Source of the DNA: Longimicrobium sp. | GTDB lineage: Bacteria; Gemmatimonadota; Gemmatimonadetes; Longimicrobiales; Longimicrobiaceae | Assembly: GCA_036389135.1 (NCBI GenBank) | Contig: DASVQP010000111.1 | Span: 1-64,000 of the forward strand | DNA: 64,000 bases | Direction: 5' to 3' | Shown here: positions 10,788 through 18,976 of the stretch, in pieces | Layout: each line of letters begins with the position of its first letter | Position numbering within the stretch: position 1 is the stretch's first letter | Notes under the pieces: model-generated | The model's input: the letters and a program-made list of their open reading frames with translations, nothing else | What the model was told of the DNA's origin: nothing | The model's database searches: none | Program-made: the position numbers and the translations under genes

Positions 10788-11144
10788 ATGTCCCCCGCGC
10801 CCACGATCATGTCCCCCTTTCCCCTGCGCACGCCGATCGGCGACGGCATCACGGTCGCCGTCGACGTTCCCTACGCGACTCTGGTGCTGGCGGTCGCCTC
10901 GCCGCGCGCGGTCCTCTGCCTATCGCCGCACGAGCAGGACCGCCTCCGAATGCTGATGGAGGCCGGCCGCCGCTGCGACGAGTTTCTGGACCCGTACGAG
11001 GACGACCACAACCGCGTGCGCTGCATCCAGTCGCCCGGCGTTCTGACGCTGGTGCAGGACGGCGTGGAAGCCGTCGTTGCGCGCGGGCCCCAGGCGCACG
11101 CTGCCCTCCTCGAGATTTTACGCGCAAATACGTACGGGGTGTAG
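10788..11144 (+). CDS. Hypothetical protein, 118 aa
   Basis: A small protein preceded by a strong AGGAGGAGAGA ribosome binding site that supports the ATG at 10788. No signal peptide or transmembrane segment. The sequence is mixed alpha/beta with a short acidic stretch DPYEDDHN. I do not recognise a family. It stands alone: the divergent Hpt-receiver gene lies to the left, and repeats lie to the right. Confidence 0.6.
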   Translation: MSPAPTIMSPFPLRTPIGDGITVAVDVPYATLVLAVASPRAVLCLSPHEQDRLRMLMEAGRRCDEFLDPYEDDHNRVRCIQSPGVLTLVQDGVEAVVARGPQAHAALLEILRANTYGV

Positions 11145-11189
11145 CGTGCTCCCAGCTTCTGTAGCGGGCAGCGGCGCGGGCACGGGACA

Positions 11190-11283
11190 CGGGCAGCCAC
11201 GTGGGGCGGCCCCTACGAGGTCGGTGCGCCGAGCAGAGGTCGTGGTGGGGGAGAGGGCGGGCGCGATGAATCGCGCCCCTACC
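11190..11283. repeat. Paired hairpin repeat, family C
   Basis: GGGCAGCCACGTGGGGCGGC followed 60 bases later by GGGCGCGATGAATCGCGCCC. Same pair and orientation as at 14187-14291. Confidence 0.8.
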
Positions 11284-11326
11284 GGATTTCGGCGCGGCAG
11301 ACGGGTGGGCGCACTTGGCGGATGCG

Positions 11327-11360
11327 GCGAGGGCCCCGGCCAGTTGGCCGGGGCCCTCGC
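11327..11360 (-). terminator. Strong hairpin between convergent genes
   Basis: A perfect 16-bp stem, GCGAGGGCCCCGGCCA with its complement, around a two-base loop, 24 bases after the stop of the minus-strand lipoprotein gene. The stem is GC-only with a short T-containing tail on the plus side. Most likely ends the minus-strand transcript and possibly the plus-strand one. Confidence 0.7.
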
Positions 11361-11383
11361 TTGTTACCGAGCGATGGGAGCGC

Positions 11384-13525
11384 TCAGTTCTTCCAGCTCA
11401 TCGCGGGGAGCGTCGCCTTGTTCTTGAAGGGGCCGGCGGCGAGCTGTGCCCAGGCGTTGGGGATGACGTCCACCTGGCTGAAGCTGTACACCGACATCCC
11501 GGTGACGGCGCGGTCGTGGGCCAGGTCGATCTGCGTCTTCATCTCGGTCCACCCGCGGATCGCGCCGACGCCCACGTACACCTGGCGGCCGGACTGCTTC
11601 TCGATGCGCTGGATGTGGTCGTCCATCACGCACGTCCAGTCCGTGTTGGAGCAGTACGCCTTGACCGTCCACGACGCGGAGGTGGCGGTGGCCGGGTAGT
11701 TCATCGGCACCTCCACGTCCAGGTAGCCGCCCTTGACCCACGCTTCCGGGTCCTGGAAGAGGTCCGTGAAGCTCCACTGCGCGGCCCAGCCGGCGCGCGG
11801 CTTGTAGCCGGGGAAGACGGCCGCCGAGAGCACCAGCGACGGGTCCACCGCGCGCACCGCGTCGTACACTTCCTTCACGCCCTGGTTGACGAGGCCGCGC
11901 CGGAAGTCCAGCCAGGTGGTCTGGGCGTTGGACGCCGGGAAGGCGCCGGTCGCCGTCTTGAACGCGTCCTGCGTGGCCGGGTCGTACGACACCTGGTTGG
12001 ACGGGAAGCGGATGCGGTCCAGGTGGATCCCCTTGAGCCCCAGCGGGCCGTAGCGCCGCGCAACGTCGGCCGCCACGTTGGCGAGCTGCGCGCGCACCTG
12101 CGGCACCCCCGGCGACACCCACATGTACTCCGAGGTCGTGGCGCAGTTGTCCACCTGGCGGGTGATGGCGCCCGTGGTGAAGTTCTTGGTGCTCACGCTC
12201 CAGTGCGGATTGGCCTTGAGCCAGTTGGCCGGGGTGCTGTTGACGAACTGGTTGCACGCCGTCGCGCTGCCGGCGATGAAGCCGGTGTACGCGTTCAGCC
12301 AGGCGTGCACCTCGATCCCGTACTTGGCGGCCTCGGCCAGCGCGACCGCGAGCGGGTCACGCGACGGGCGCGGGCCGCCCAGCGTGCCGCACATCCGCGG
12401 CGAGCAAGGCTCCAGGTCCGAGTAATACAGCGCATCGCCCGAGGTGCGCGCCTGGAAGTAGACCACGTTGAAGTTGGCCTGCGCCGCCTTCTGCATGATC
12501 GTGGCGATCTTGGTGAAATCCACCGACGACGGGCCGGTGTACTCGAAGCGCGTCACCCACAGCGCGCGCGCCTCCACCGGGTTGGTGACCGTCACCTCGG
12601 CCTCGCCCGTCTTCCCCTCCACCGTGGCCGTCAGCACCGCCGTCCCCAGGTCCTTGGCGACGAGCGTGTCCGTGTTCGCCTTGAAGCCGAAGACGGCCGG
12701 GTTCGAGGTCGTCCACGTGGCGGGCCGGTCGGCGAGCGCGTTGCCGCGGCGGTCGCGCGCGATGGCGCGGAACGTCGCCTTGCGGAACTGCGGGAGGTTG
12801 AAGGCATCCGGCACCACTTCCACCGTCGCGACCGGCTGCGGCCACACGCGCATCCCCTTCATCCCCTCCACCCCGTCCACCGTCGCCACGATCTCGACCG
12901 TGCCCACGTCCAGCGCGATCACTTCGCCGGTCTCCGAGACGCTGGCGACCGCGGGGGCCGTGGAGCTCCACTCGACCGTGCGTCCCAGCAGCGGCTCGCC
13001 CACCGAATCGAGCGCGGCGGCGGTGTAGCTGGTGGTGTCGCCCAGGGAGATCGAATCGGCGCCCGCGACCGTCACCGACTTCACCGGCACGGGGATCACG
13101 AGGATGTTGACCGTGTCCATGCCTTTCTTGTGGTCGACGTAGATGGCGACCTCGCCCGTGTCCTGCGCGGTGACGAGGCCCGTGTCGTCCACGGTTGCGA
13201 TCGACGGGTCGGAGGAGGTCCACGAGACGTGCTTCTTGTGCTCCAGCTCCATCCCCTGCGGGTTGAACACCCCGGCATCCAGCTGCAGCGTGGTGCCGCC
13301 GCGCGCGCCGGGCTCGGCGCTGGGGGTACGCACCATCATCACCGCGTCGGCGTGCGACGCGCGGACGTCGGGACCTCCGCGCTTGCCCGCCGGGCCGTCC
13401 GCGGGCGAGACGGGCCCGCCCTTGCTGTCGCAGGATGCAAGCAGTGCGACCGAGGCCAGCAGGGCCGCGCCGGCACGGATGAAGGAGACGCTGGGTGAGC
13501 GCAAACGGCCTCCGAGGGGGAGCAT
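11384..13525 (-). CDS. Ig-like/GHL10 family glycoside hydrolase lipoprotein
   Basis: A 713-residue lipoprotein: basic start, hydrophobic stretch and lipobox LLASC near residue 32. Residues about 65-320 form three bacterial Ig-like (Big_2) domains, shown by repeated WTSSDPSIATVDDTGLVTA-type segments. The rest is a family 10-like glycosylhydrolase (GHL10, PF02638) barrel starting ALWVTRFEYTG, with IHLDRIRFP and GVGAIRGW among its strands. Known members act on cell-envelope or extracellular glycans; the substrate cannot be read here. The ATG at 13525 places the signal peptide at the N-terminus; a GTG-type extension to 13573 adds only basic residues. It is monocistronic with a strong terminator. 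Confidence 0.85.
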   Translation of the reverse strand: MLPLGGRLRSPSVSFIRAGAALLASVALLASCDSKGGPVSPADGPAGKRGGPDVRASHADAVMMVRTPSAEPGARGGTTLQLDAGVFNPQGMELEHKKHVSWTSSDPSIATVDDTGLVTAQDTGEVAIYVDHKKGMDTVNILVIPVPVKSVTVAGADSISLGDTTSYTAAALDSVGEPLLGRTVEWSSTAPAVASVSETGEVIALDVGTVEIVATVDGVEGMKGMRVWPQPVATVEVVPDAFNLPQFRKATFRAIARDRRGNALADRPATWTTSNPAVFGFKANTDTLVAKDLGTAVLTATVEGKTGEAEVTVTNPVEARALWVTRFEYTGPSSVDFTKIATIMQKAAQANFNVVYFQARTSGDALYYSDLEPCSPRMCGTLGGPRPSRDPLAVALAEAAKYGIEVHAWLNAYTGFIAGSATACNQFVNSTPANWLKANPHWSVSTKNFTTGAITRQVDNCATTSEYMWVSPGVPQVRAQLANVAADVARRYGPLGLKGIHLDRIRFPSNQVSYDPATQDAFKTATGAFPASNAQTTWLDFRRGLVNQGVKEVYDAVRAVDPSLVLSAAVFPGYKPRAGWAAQWSFTDLFQDPEAWVKGGYLDVEVPMNYPATATSASWTVKAYCSNTDWTCVMDDHIQRIEKQSGRQVYVGVGAIRGWTEMKTQIDLAHDRAVTGMSVYSFSQVDVIPNAWAQLAAGPFKNKATLPAMSWKN

Positions 13526-13739
13526 GGAGAAGCGTCGAGCACGGCGGGGAACCGGACCCGGGGGGACCCTCAAACGTGGCGCAAGAACCGCCGCCGCGCA
13601 AGTCTAGACTGCTACCACGCTTGCGGAAAGCCCCGCGCGTGCGGCGCTCTCCTCACCGTTCGGCCCCAAAGACCGGCTTGCCCCGGCGCCGGGGCGCCGC
13701 GAGCTTCGCGGTTCCAGCCTTCCCGTTTCCGGAGCCGCC

Positions 13740-14114
13740 GTGACCCGCCCCCGCCCGTCGCACGTGATCCTCGCCGCGGTCTTCGTCATCGCGGGAGTGC
13801 TCCACTTCGCGATTCCGGGCACGTACGTGCGCGTCATGCCGCCCTGGCTGCCGCATCCCCGCGCGCTGGTGCTGCTGAGCGGCGCCTTCCAGATCGCGGG
13901 CGGGGTGGGGGTCCTGCTCCCGCGCACCCGCCGCCTCGCCGGGTGGGGCCTGATCCTCCTTCTCCTCGCCGTCTGGCCCGCCAACCTGCAGATGCTCCTC
14001 AACGCCCGCGCATCCGGCGCCCCCGCCGCCGCGCAGGCCCTCCTCGTCCTGCGCCTCCCCCTGCAGCTGCTGCTGATCTGGTGGGTCTGGCGAAGCTGCG
14101 TGCGCGCGCGGTGA
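13740..14114 (+). CDS. DoxX-like membrane protein
   Basis: A 124-residue integral membrane protein with four hydrophobic helices. The start HVILAAVFVIAGVLHFAIPG and the following Y-x-x-MPPWLPHP are typical of small DoxX-like proteins of unknown biochemical role. It begins with GTG at 13740, divergent from the GHL10 lipoprotein gene with a 214-base gap that holds no recognised feature. The family assignment rests on the membrane topology and the HF-P-MPPWLPHP pattern; function is not known. Confidence 0.75.
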   Translation: MTRPRPSHVILAAVFVIAGVLHFAIPGTYVRVMPPWLPHPRALVLLSGAFQIAGGVGVLLPRTRRLAGWGLILLLLAVWPANLQMLLNARASGAPAAAQALLVLRLPLQLLLIWWVWRSCVRAR

Positions 14115-14186
14115 GCGGCGTGGTTCACCAGTGGAAGTTCCACTGGTGGAACTGTCCTCGTTTCTGGAACCAAGCACTGGCGCGGC

Positions 14187-14291
14187 GGAAAACACGGGCA
14201 GCCACGTGGGGCTGCCCCTACGGGAACGGTGCGGGGGGACAAGGGTCGAGGCGGGGCGGACGGTGGGCGCGATGAATCGCGCCCCTACCAG
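14187..14291. repeat. Paired hairpin repeat, family C
   Basis: GGGCAGCCACGTGGGGCTGC and, 60 bases on, GGGCGCGATGAATCGCGCCC, in the gap between the DoxX-like gene and the convergent aldehyde dehydrogenase. Confidence 0.8.
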
Positions 14292-14341
14292 ATCTGTGCG
14301 ACCCGGACTGCAGTCGAGTGTAACGAGCCGGGGGTGAGGGC

Positions 14342-15742
14342 CTACTCCGCCGCCGGATGCTCCCCCGGCCCCCCGCCGTCCTCCATCCAAACCGTCTTCA
14401 CGTTGACGAACTCGCGGATGCCGAAGGCGGCCAGCTCGCGCCCGTAGCCGCTCTGCTTGACGCCGCCGAAGGGGAGGCGCGGGTCCGAGGCGACCATCGC
14501 GTTGACGTAGGTCATCCCCGCCTCGATGCCGCGGATGAAGAAGTCGGCCTCCGCCTCGTCGCGCGTCCAGACGCTGCTGCCGAGGCCGAATACGGTGTCG
14601 TTGGCCAGGCGCAATGCATCCTCCGCGTCGCGGGCGCGGTGGAGGAGGGCAACGGGGCCGAACACCTCCTCGTGGTACGCGGGCGCGTCGCGGGGGATGT
14701 CGGTGAGGATGGTCGGGGCGTAGTAGAAGCCGGGTCCATCGATGCGCTCGCCGCCGACGAGGACGCGTGCGCCCATCTCCACCGAGCGGCGCACCTGCTC
14801 GTCCACCTCGTCGCGGATGGCGGCGGTGGCGAGCGGGCCCACGTCCGTCGCGTCGTTCATCGGATCGCCGATGCGGAGGGCGCGCATGGCGGCGATGAAG
14901 CGCTGTTCGAACTCGTCCGCGACGTCCTGGTGCACGATGAAGCGCTTGGCGGCGATGCAGCTCTGGCCGTTGTTGATGACGCGCGCCTTGACCGCCGTGC
15001 GCGCCGCCGCGTCCAGGTCGGCGCTGGGCATGACGATGAAGGGGTCGCTCCCGCCCAGCTCCAGCACCGTCTTCTTGAGGTTGCGCCCGGCGCGCTCGGC
15101 CACGCTCTGCCCGGCCGGGGTGCTCCCCGTGAGCGTCGCGGCGCGGATGCGCGGGTCGTCCAGGATGCGCGCCACGGCTTCCGAGCCCACCAGGAGCGTC
15201 TGGAAGGCGCCATCGGGGAAACCTGCTTGGCGGAAGACGTCCTCGATGGCGAGCGCGCACTGCGGGACGTTGGACGCGTGCTTCAGCACCCCGACGTTCC
15301 CCGCCATCAGCGCCGGCGCGGCGAAGCGGAAGACCTGCCAGAGCGGGAAGTTCCACGGCATCACCGCCAGCACCGGCCCCAGCGGCAGGTAGCGGATGAA
15401 GGAGCGCCTCGCATCCGTCTCCACCTTCTCATCGGCCAGGAGGCGCTCGGCGTTGTCCGCGTAGTGGCGGCATGCCCACGCGCACTTCTCCACCTCCGCG
15501 ACGGCGGCGGTGAGCGGCTTCCCCATCTCGGTGGTCATCAGCCGCGCGAGCGTATCCTTGCTCTCCGCCAGGATCTCGGCGGCGCGCATCATCCACGCGG
15601 CGCGCTGTGCGAACGAGGTATGGCGGTACTCCTGGAACGTCGCCTCCGCGCGCTCCAGCCGCGCGTCCACCTCGGCGCCGGTGAGCGCGTCAAAGGTGCG
15701 CAGCGTCTCGCCGGTGGCGGGATTGATGGTCTGTATCGGCAT
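14342..15742 (-). CDS. NAD(P)-dependent aldehyde dehydrogenase (SSADH-like)
   Basis: A 466-residue aldehyde dehydrogenase that oxidises an aldehyde to the acid with NAD(P), most like succinate-semialdehyde dehydrogenases. Visible motifs: MPWNFPLWQVFRFAAPAL, cofactor-loop TGSTPAGQSVAE, the general-base Glu in VLELGGSDPFIV, the catalytic Cys in NNGQSCIAAKRF, and a C-terminal LPFGGVKQSGYGREL. MPIQTINPATGETL is a typical family N-terminus, which argues that 15742 is the ancestral start. The start is in frame with the upstream NRDE gene, and the purine-rich AGAAGAGA before it is a weak ribosome site. Confidence 0.85.
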   Translation of the reverse strand: MPIQTINPATGETLRTFDALTGAEVDARLERAEATFQEYRHTSFAQRAAWMMRAAEILAESKDTLARLMTTEMGKPLTAAVAEVEKCAWACRHYADNAERLLADEKVETDARRSFIRYLPLGPVLAVMPWNFPLWQVFRFAAPALMAGNVGVLKHASNVPQCALAIEDVFRQAGFPDGAFQTLLVGSEAVARILDDPRIRAATLTGSTPAGQSVAERAGRNLKKTVLELGGSDPFIVMPSADLDAAARTAVKARVINNGQSCIAAKRFIVHQDVADEFEQRFIAAMRALRIGDPMNDATDVGPLATAAIRDEVDEQVRRSVEMGARVLVGGERIDGPGFYYAPTILTDIPRDAPAYHEEVFGPVALLHRARDAEDALRLANDTVFGLGSSVWTRDEAEADFFIRGIEAGMTYVNAMVASDPRLPFGGVKQSGYGRELAAFGIREFVNVKTVWMEDGGGPGEHPAAE

Positions 15743-16561
15743 CGATCTCTTCTGTTCTTGTTGTCGACTCTGTGTCTCTGTGTGAGGCCCTACCCCACCC
15801 TCGAACTCGTGCCGCACCTCGGTCCAGCGGTCCGACTCGGGATCGATGGTGCGCTCGGCGAAGAAGACGCGGCCGTCGCGGCGAATGCGCAGGACGGTGG
15901 ATGCGCGCGTGCCGTATGCAGCCGAGGAAATGAAGAGCGATGAAAGCATCCGCTCCGCATAGAGGCCGACGCCGGTGTCCGGGAGGCGCTCGTCGGGGGC
16001 CGGGTCGCGCAAGGCGAGGGTGCGAAAGAGCGATGCTTCCATCGCAGCCTCTGGCCCGGCGAGGATGCGGGCCAGATCGTCGCGGCCGCGCTCCACCTTG
16101 GGCCAGGGGGTGTCGAGGAGGGCGTTGCTGAGGCCGTGCACCCCCGGCTCCACGCGGACCGGGCCGGGCGCGCGGTTGGAGAGCCACCACGCGCCGCCCG
16201 CATCGCCCGCCAGGAGGTTGAAACCATTCCACTCGTCCGCACGTGGAGCGAGTGCGGCCAGGTACGCCTCCACCGGTCCCGCGCCGCGCAGGAAGCCGGA
16301 GACCAGCCAACCGCGCGAAGGGGCGTCGGGGCGCTGCGATACGGTGGGCTCGCGCACGTTGGTGACGGCGGCCCAGCGCCCGTCCCGCGCCACCCCCAGC
16401 CAGGTGCCGAGGCCTTCGAGATCGCGGCCCGCGAGCACGCCCGGCGCATCGCTCCACCAGGCGGCGGCCGCGGCGGGGCGGTCGTAGCGCTCGTCGCGGT
16501 TGGCGGCGAGCACCAGCGGGTATGTGGAATGCATCTCGCAGGCGAGCAGGATCAGGCACAT
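14342..16561 (-). CDS. NRDE/TANGO2-like domain read through to aldehyde dehydrogenase
   Basis: One open frame of 739 residues joins two normally separate proteins. Residues 1 to about 262 are an NRDE family protein (TANGO2-like): MCLILLACEMHSTYPLVLAA followed by NRDERYDRP at the N-terminus, of unknown biochemical role. Instead of a stop, the frame crosses a family A repeat, translated as HTETQ near residue 260, and then enters a complete aldehyde dehydrogenase with its own ATG at 15742. Either a fusion protein is made or the second cistron starts internally. The start at 16561 matches the family N-terminus; an ATG at 16588 would add nine residues. Confidence 0.7.
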   Translation of the reverse strand: MCLILLACEMHSTYPLVLAANRDERYDRPAAAAAWWSDAPGVLAGRDLEGLGTWLGVARDGRWAAVTNVREPTVSQRPDAPSRGWLVSGFLRGAGPVEAYLAALAPRADEWNGFNLLAGDAGGAWWLSNRAPGPVRVEPGVHGLSNALLDTPWPKVERGRDDLARILAGPEAAMEASLFRTLALRDPAPDERLPDTGVGLYAERMLSSLFISSAAYGTRASTVLRIRRDGRVFFAERTIDPESDRWTEVRHEFEGGVGPHTETQSRQQEQKRSMPIQTINPATGETLRTFDALTGAEVDARLERAEATFQEYRHTSFAQRAAWMMRAAEILAESKDTLARLMTTEMGKPLTAAVAEVEKCAWACRHYADNAERLLADEKVETDARRSFIRYLPLGPVLAVMPWNFPLWQVFRFAAPALMAGNVGVLKHASNVPQCALAIEDVFRQAGFPDGAFQTLLVGSEAVARILDDPRIRAATLTGSTPAGQSVAERAGRNLKKTVLELGGSDPFIVMPSADLDAAARTAVKARVINNGQSCIAAKRFIVHQDVADEFEQRFIAAMRALRIGDPMNDATDVGPLATAAIRDEVDEQVRRSVEMGARVLVGGERIDGPGFYYAPTILTDIPRDAPAYHEEVFGPVALLHRARDAEDALRLANDTVFGLGSSVWTRDEAEADFFIRGIEAGMTYVNAMVASDPRLPFGGVKQSGYGRELAAFGIREFVNVKTVWMEDGGGPGEHPAAE
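15769..15790 (+). repeat. CTCTGTG dispersed repeat, family A
   Basis: CTCTGTGTCTCTGTGTGAGG, read as HTETQ on the minus strand inside the joined NRDE/aldehyde dehydrogenase frame. It contains the IBS1 octamer of the group II intron. Confidence 0.85.
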
Positions 16562-16706
16562 CAGGGTGGCGCCAAGTATGGGATTCACTTAGATTTGGGG
16601 GCGCCGCGCCGCCCGCGGCCCGCCGCAATCTAACGCGGCAGAGCCCCGCCGGCAGCCGCCCTCCGCGGCCCGTTCCACAGCCCTGACACGAACCCGAGCG
16701 GCGACG

Positions 16707-17504
16707 ATGCTTCACCACCGGACCCATCTCCTGGCACCCGAGCACGACTGGGTCGTGTTCGTGCACGGGGCCGGCGGCAGCTCGTCCATCTGGTACCGGC
16801 AGGTGCGCGAGTTCCGCAAGCACTTCAACGTGCTGCTGGTGGACCTGCGCGGCCACGGCGAGTCGCGCGAGCCGCTCCACCTGTGGGGGCAGCACGAGGA
16901 CTACACATTCGAGGCCGTCTCGCGCGAGATCCTGGAGGTGATGGACCACCTGGAGATCCCCGCCGCGCACTTCGTGGGAATCTCGCTGGGGTGCATCGTC
17001 ATCCGGCAGCTCGCGGAGATGGCGCCGGACCGGGTGCGCTCGATGGTGCTCGGCGGCGCCGTCACGCGCCTCGACCTGCGCTCGCGCGTGCTGGTGCACG
17101 CAGGCGACTGGGTGAAGCGCATCGTCCCTTTCATGTGGCTGTACCGCCTCTTCGCGTGGATCATCATGCCGCGGCGGCGCCACCGCGAGAGCCGCTCGCT
17201 CTTTGTGAACGAGGCCCGCAAGCTGGCGCAGAAGGAGTTTCTGCGCTGGTGGCGCCTGACGCTGGAGGTGACGCCGCTGCTGCGCCTCTTCGAGGAGCGC
17301 GAGATCCCCATCCCCACGCTCTACCTGATGGGCGACGAGGACCACATGTTCCTTCCGCCCGTGCGGCGCATCGCTTCGAAGCACCGCGCCTTCACAACGC
17401 TGACGGTGGTGGAGGACAGCGGGCACGTGGTGAACGTGGACCAGGCGAACCGCTTCAACCGCATCGCCATCGACTTCATGCGCGGCCTGCGACCGGCCGC
17501 GTGA
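16707..17504 (+). CDS. Alpha/beta hydrolase
   Basis: A 265-residue alpha/beta-fold hydrolase. It has the oxyanion-hole motif FVHGAGGSSS near residue 15, the loop DLRGHGES, the nucleophile elbow G-I-S-L-G at 91-95 with Ser93, the acid in LMGDEDHMF and the catalytic His in DSGHVVNVD near 245. No signal peptide, so it is cytoplasmic. The substrate is not evident. Its stop overlaps the GTG start of the metallophosphoesterase gene, so the two are translationally coupled. It is divergent from the NRDE gene with a 145-base gap that must hold both promoters. Confidence 0.88.
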   Translation: MLHHRTHLLAPEHDWVVFVHGAGGSSSIWYRQVREFRKHFNVLLVDLRGHGESREPLHLWGQHEDYTFEAVSREILEVMDHLEIPAAHFVGISLGCIVIRQLAEMAPDRVRSMVLGGAVTRLDLRSRVLVHAGDWVKRIVPFMWLYRLFAWIIMPRRRHRESRSLFVNEARKLAQKEFLRWWRLTLEVTPLLRLFEEREIPIPTLYLMGDEDHMFLPPVRRIASKHRAFTTLTVVEDSGHVVNVDQANRFNRIAIDFMRGLRPAA

Positions 17505-18409
17505 CGGGCAGCCGGCGGGTGGTCTCACGCGGAGGCGCGGACACGCGGAGTGGGCTGGTTGCCGCGCTGCTCGTCCTCGTCGCGGCCGCGTGCGGGAGCG
17601 ACGAGCGTCCGATCGGGAAGCGCGAGCGGGTGTCGCTGCTGGCGGCGGGGGACGTCGCGTCGTGCTGGTGGCGCGCGGACGAGGCCACGGCGCGCATCCT
17701 CGATCGCATGGATGGCGTGGTGGCGGTGCTCGGGGATGCGGTCTACCAGTCGGGGACCGAGTCGCAGTTCGCGGACTGCTACGGCCCAACCTGGGGCCGT
17801 CACCTCGACCGCACCCGCCCCGCGCTGGGGAACCACGAGCGGCGCACGGAGAAGGGCGGGCCGTACTATCGCTACTTCGGGGCGCGCGCCGGCAAGCCGG
17901 GCGAGGGGTGGTACAGCTACGACCACGACGGGTGGCACGTGGTGGTGCTGAACAGCGAGGTGGAGATCGACGCCGGTTCGCCGCAGCTCCGCTGGCTCGC
18001 GGCGGACTTGCGGGCGCACCCCTCGCGCTGCACCATGGCGTACATGCACCGCCCGCGCTTCAGCAGCGGCAAGCATGGAGGGTCCAGACGGGTGCTCCAT
18101 GCCTGGCGCGTGCTGTACGCCGCGGGGGTGGACGTGGTGCTCGCGGGGCACGACCACATCTACGAGCGCTTCGATCCCCTCAATCCGGTCGGTGATCTGG
18201 ACCGCCAGCGCGGGATCGTGTCGTTCGTGGTCGGCACCGGCGGCGCGCCGCTCTACGGCCGCGGCGACAAACAGGCCCACTCGCGCGCGCTCAGCAACGA
18301 CGTGCATGGCGTGCTCGCCTTCCGCTTTCGGCCGGACGGCTACAGCTGGGAGTTCGTCCCCGTCGCCGGCGACCGCTTCCACGACCGGGGCGAGGGGCGC
18401 TGCCACTGA
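17501..18409 (+). CDS. Metallophosphoesterase lipoprotein
   Basis: A 302-residue calcineurin-like phosphoesterase. The metal-binding series is complete: AAGDVAS, GDAVYQSG, LGNHERR, YMHRPRF and AGHDHIYERF. A hydrophobic N-terminal stretch ending VAAACGSDE gives a lipobox, so the enzyme should sit on the outer face of a membrane. The layout is like the purple acid phosphatase-type family of secreted phosphodiesterases; the substrate is unknown. The GTG start at 17501 overlaps the hydrolase stop. A family B repeat follows directly and may end the transcript. Confidence 0.85.
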   Translation: MTGSRRVVSRGGADTRSGLVAALLVLVAAACGSDERPIGKRERVSLLAAGDVASCWWRADEATARILDRMDGVVAVLGDAVYQSGTESQFADCYGPTWGRHLDRTRPALGNHERRTEKGGPYYRYFGARAGKPGEGWYSYDHDGWHVVVLNSEVEIDAGSPQLRWLAADLRAHPSRCTMAYMHRPRFSSGKHGGSRRVLHAWRVLYAAGVDVVLAGHDHIYERFDPLNPVGDLDRQRGIVSFVVGTGGAPLYGRGDKQAHSRALSNDVHGVLAFRFRPDGYSWEFVPVAGDRFHDRGEGRCH

Positions 18410-18423
18410 GGCCGGTGCCGCAC

Positions 18424-18582
18424 ACCGGGGGCTGAACACCGGGGGCTGAACACCGGGGGCTGAAGCCCCCGGCTGGAACGACGGGAAGCCCACTGAAGTG
18501 GGCTCGAGAAACGCTAGATTGGACCCGGAGTCCGCGCTGGCGGACTTTGTGTGGTTCCAGCGGACTTCATTCGCTCCTGGAT
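18424..18582 (+). repeat. Multi-hairpin dispersed repeat, family B
   Basis: Begins with three tandem copies of the 14-mer ACCGGGGGCTGAAC (last copy diverging into the palindrome), then the CTGAAG and GAGTCCGCGCTGGCGGACTT hairpins and a TTCATTCGCTCCTGGA end shared with the copy at 9707. Confidence 0.8.
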
Positions 18583-18619
18583 TGCGGAACTGCTCTGCCC
18601 CCTCTGGCCCGGATCGCAC

Positions 18620-18976
18620 ATGAGCGAGCTCGACAGAAGTATCGTCAAGATCGGAACGCTGGCGCTGATCGTGTGCGCGGTAGGGGTGGCGCGGGCGGAG
18701 AAACCGATGCGCAAGGGCGCGCCCGCTCCGCTTCACGTGGTGCTGCGCCGCCCACCTCCGTGCGTGACGGGGGACAGGATGGCGCACAAGCCGCCGGTCC
18801 CCGTCGCTTCCATGCCGGCGTACAAGGGCGGCGACGACCGCATCGTCCCCGTCCCCAACGTGTGCGGGGCGGTGCCGGGCAAGGATGATGCGGCGGCGGC
18901 CCTCCGGCGGCTCCGCGCGGACCTGGAGCGCATCCAGATGCTGAAAGAGGCCGCCGTCCGGTCGCCGCGGCGTTGA
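18620..18976 (+). CDS. Small secreted/membrane-anchored hypothetical protein
   Basis: A 118-residue protein. MSELDRSIVK is followed by a hydrophobic stretch GTLALIVCAVGVARAEKP that reads as a signal peptide with an ARA-E cleavage site. The mature part is basic, proline-rich and has two cysteines, then a helical C-terminus. No family recognised. The stop overlaps the TTG start of the methyltransferase gene. The ATG at 18620 is preferred over an upstream one at 18551, which would read through the family B repeat. Confidence 0.6.
   Translation: MSELDRSIVKIGTLALIVCAVGVARAEKPMRKGAPAPLHVVLRRPPPCVTGDRMAHKPPVPVASMPAYKGGDDRIVPVPNVCGAVPGKDDAAAALRRLRADLERIQMLKEAAVRSPRR

Noticed and set aside
11315-13498. 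A 727-codon frame opposite the GHL10 lipoprotein
   Set aside because: Composition (Arg, Val, His, Gly only) marks it as an antisense shadow; the minus-strand protein has a signal and known domains.
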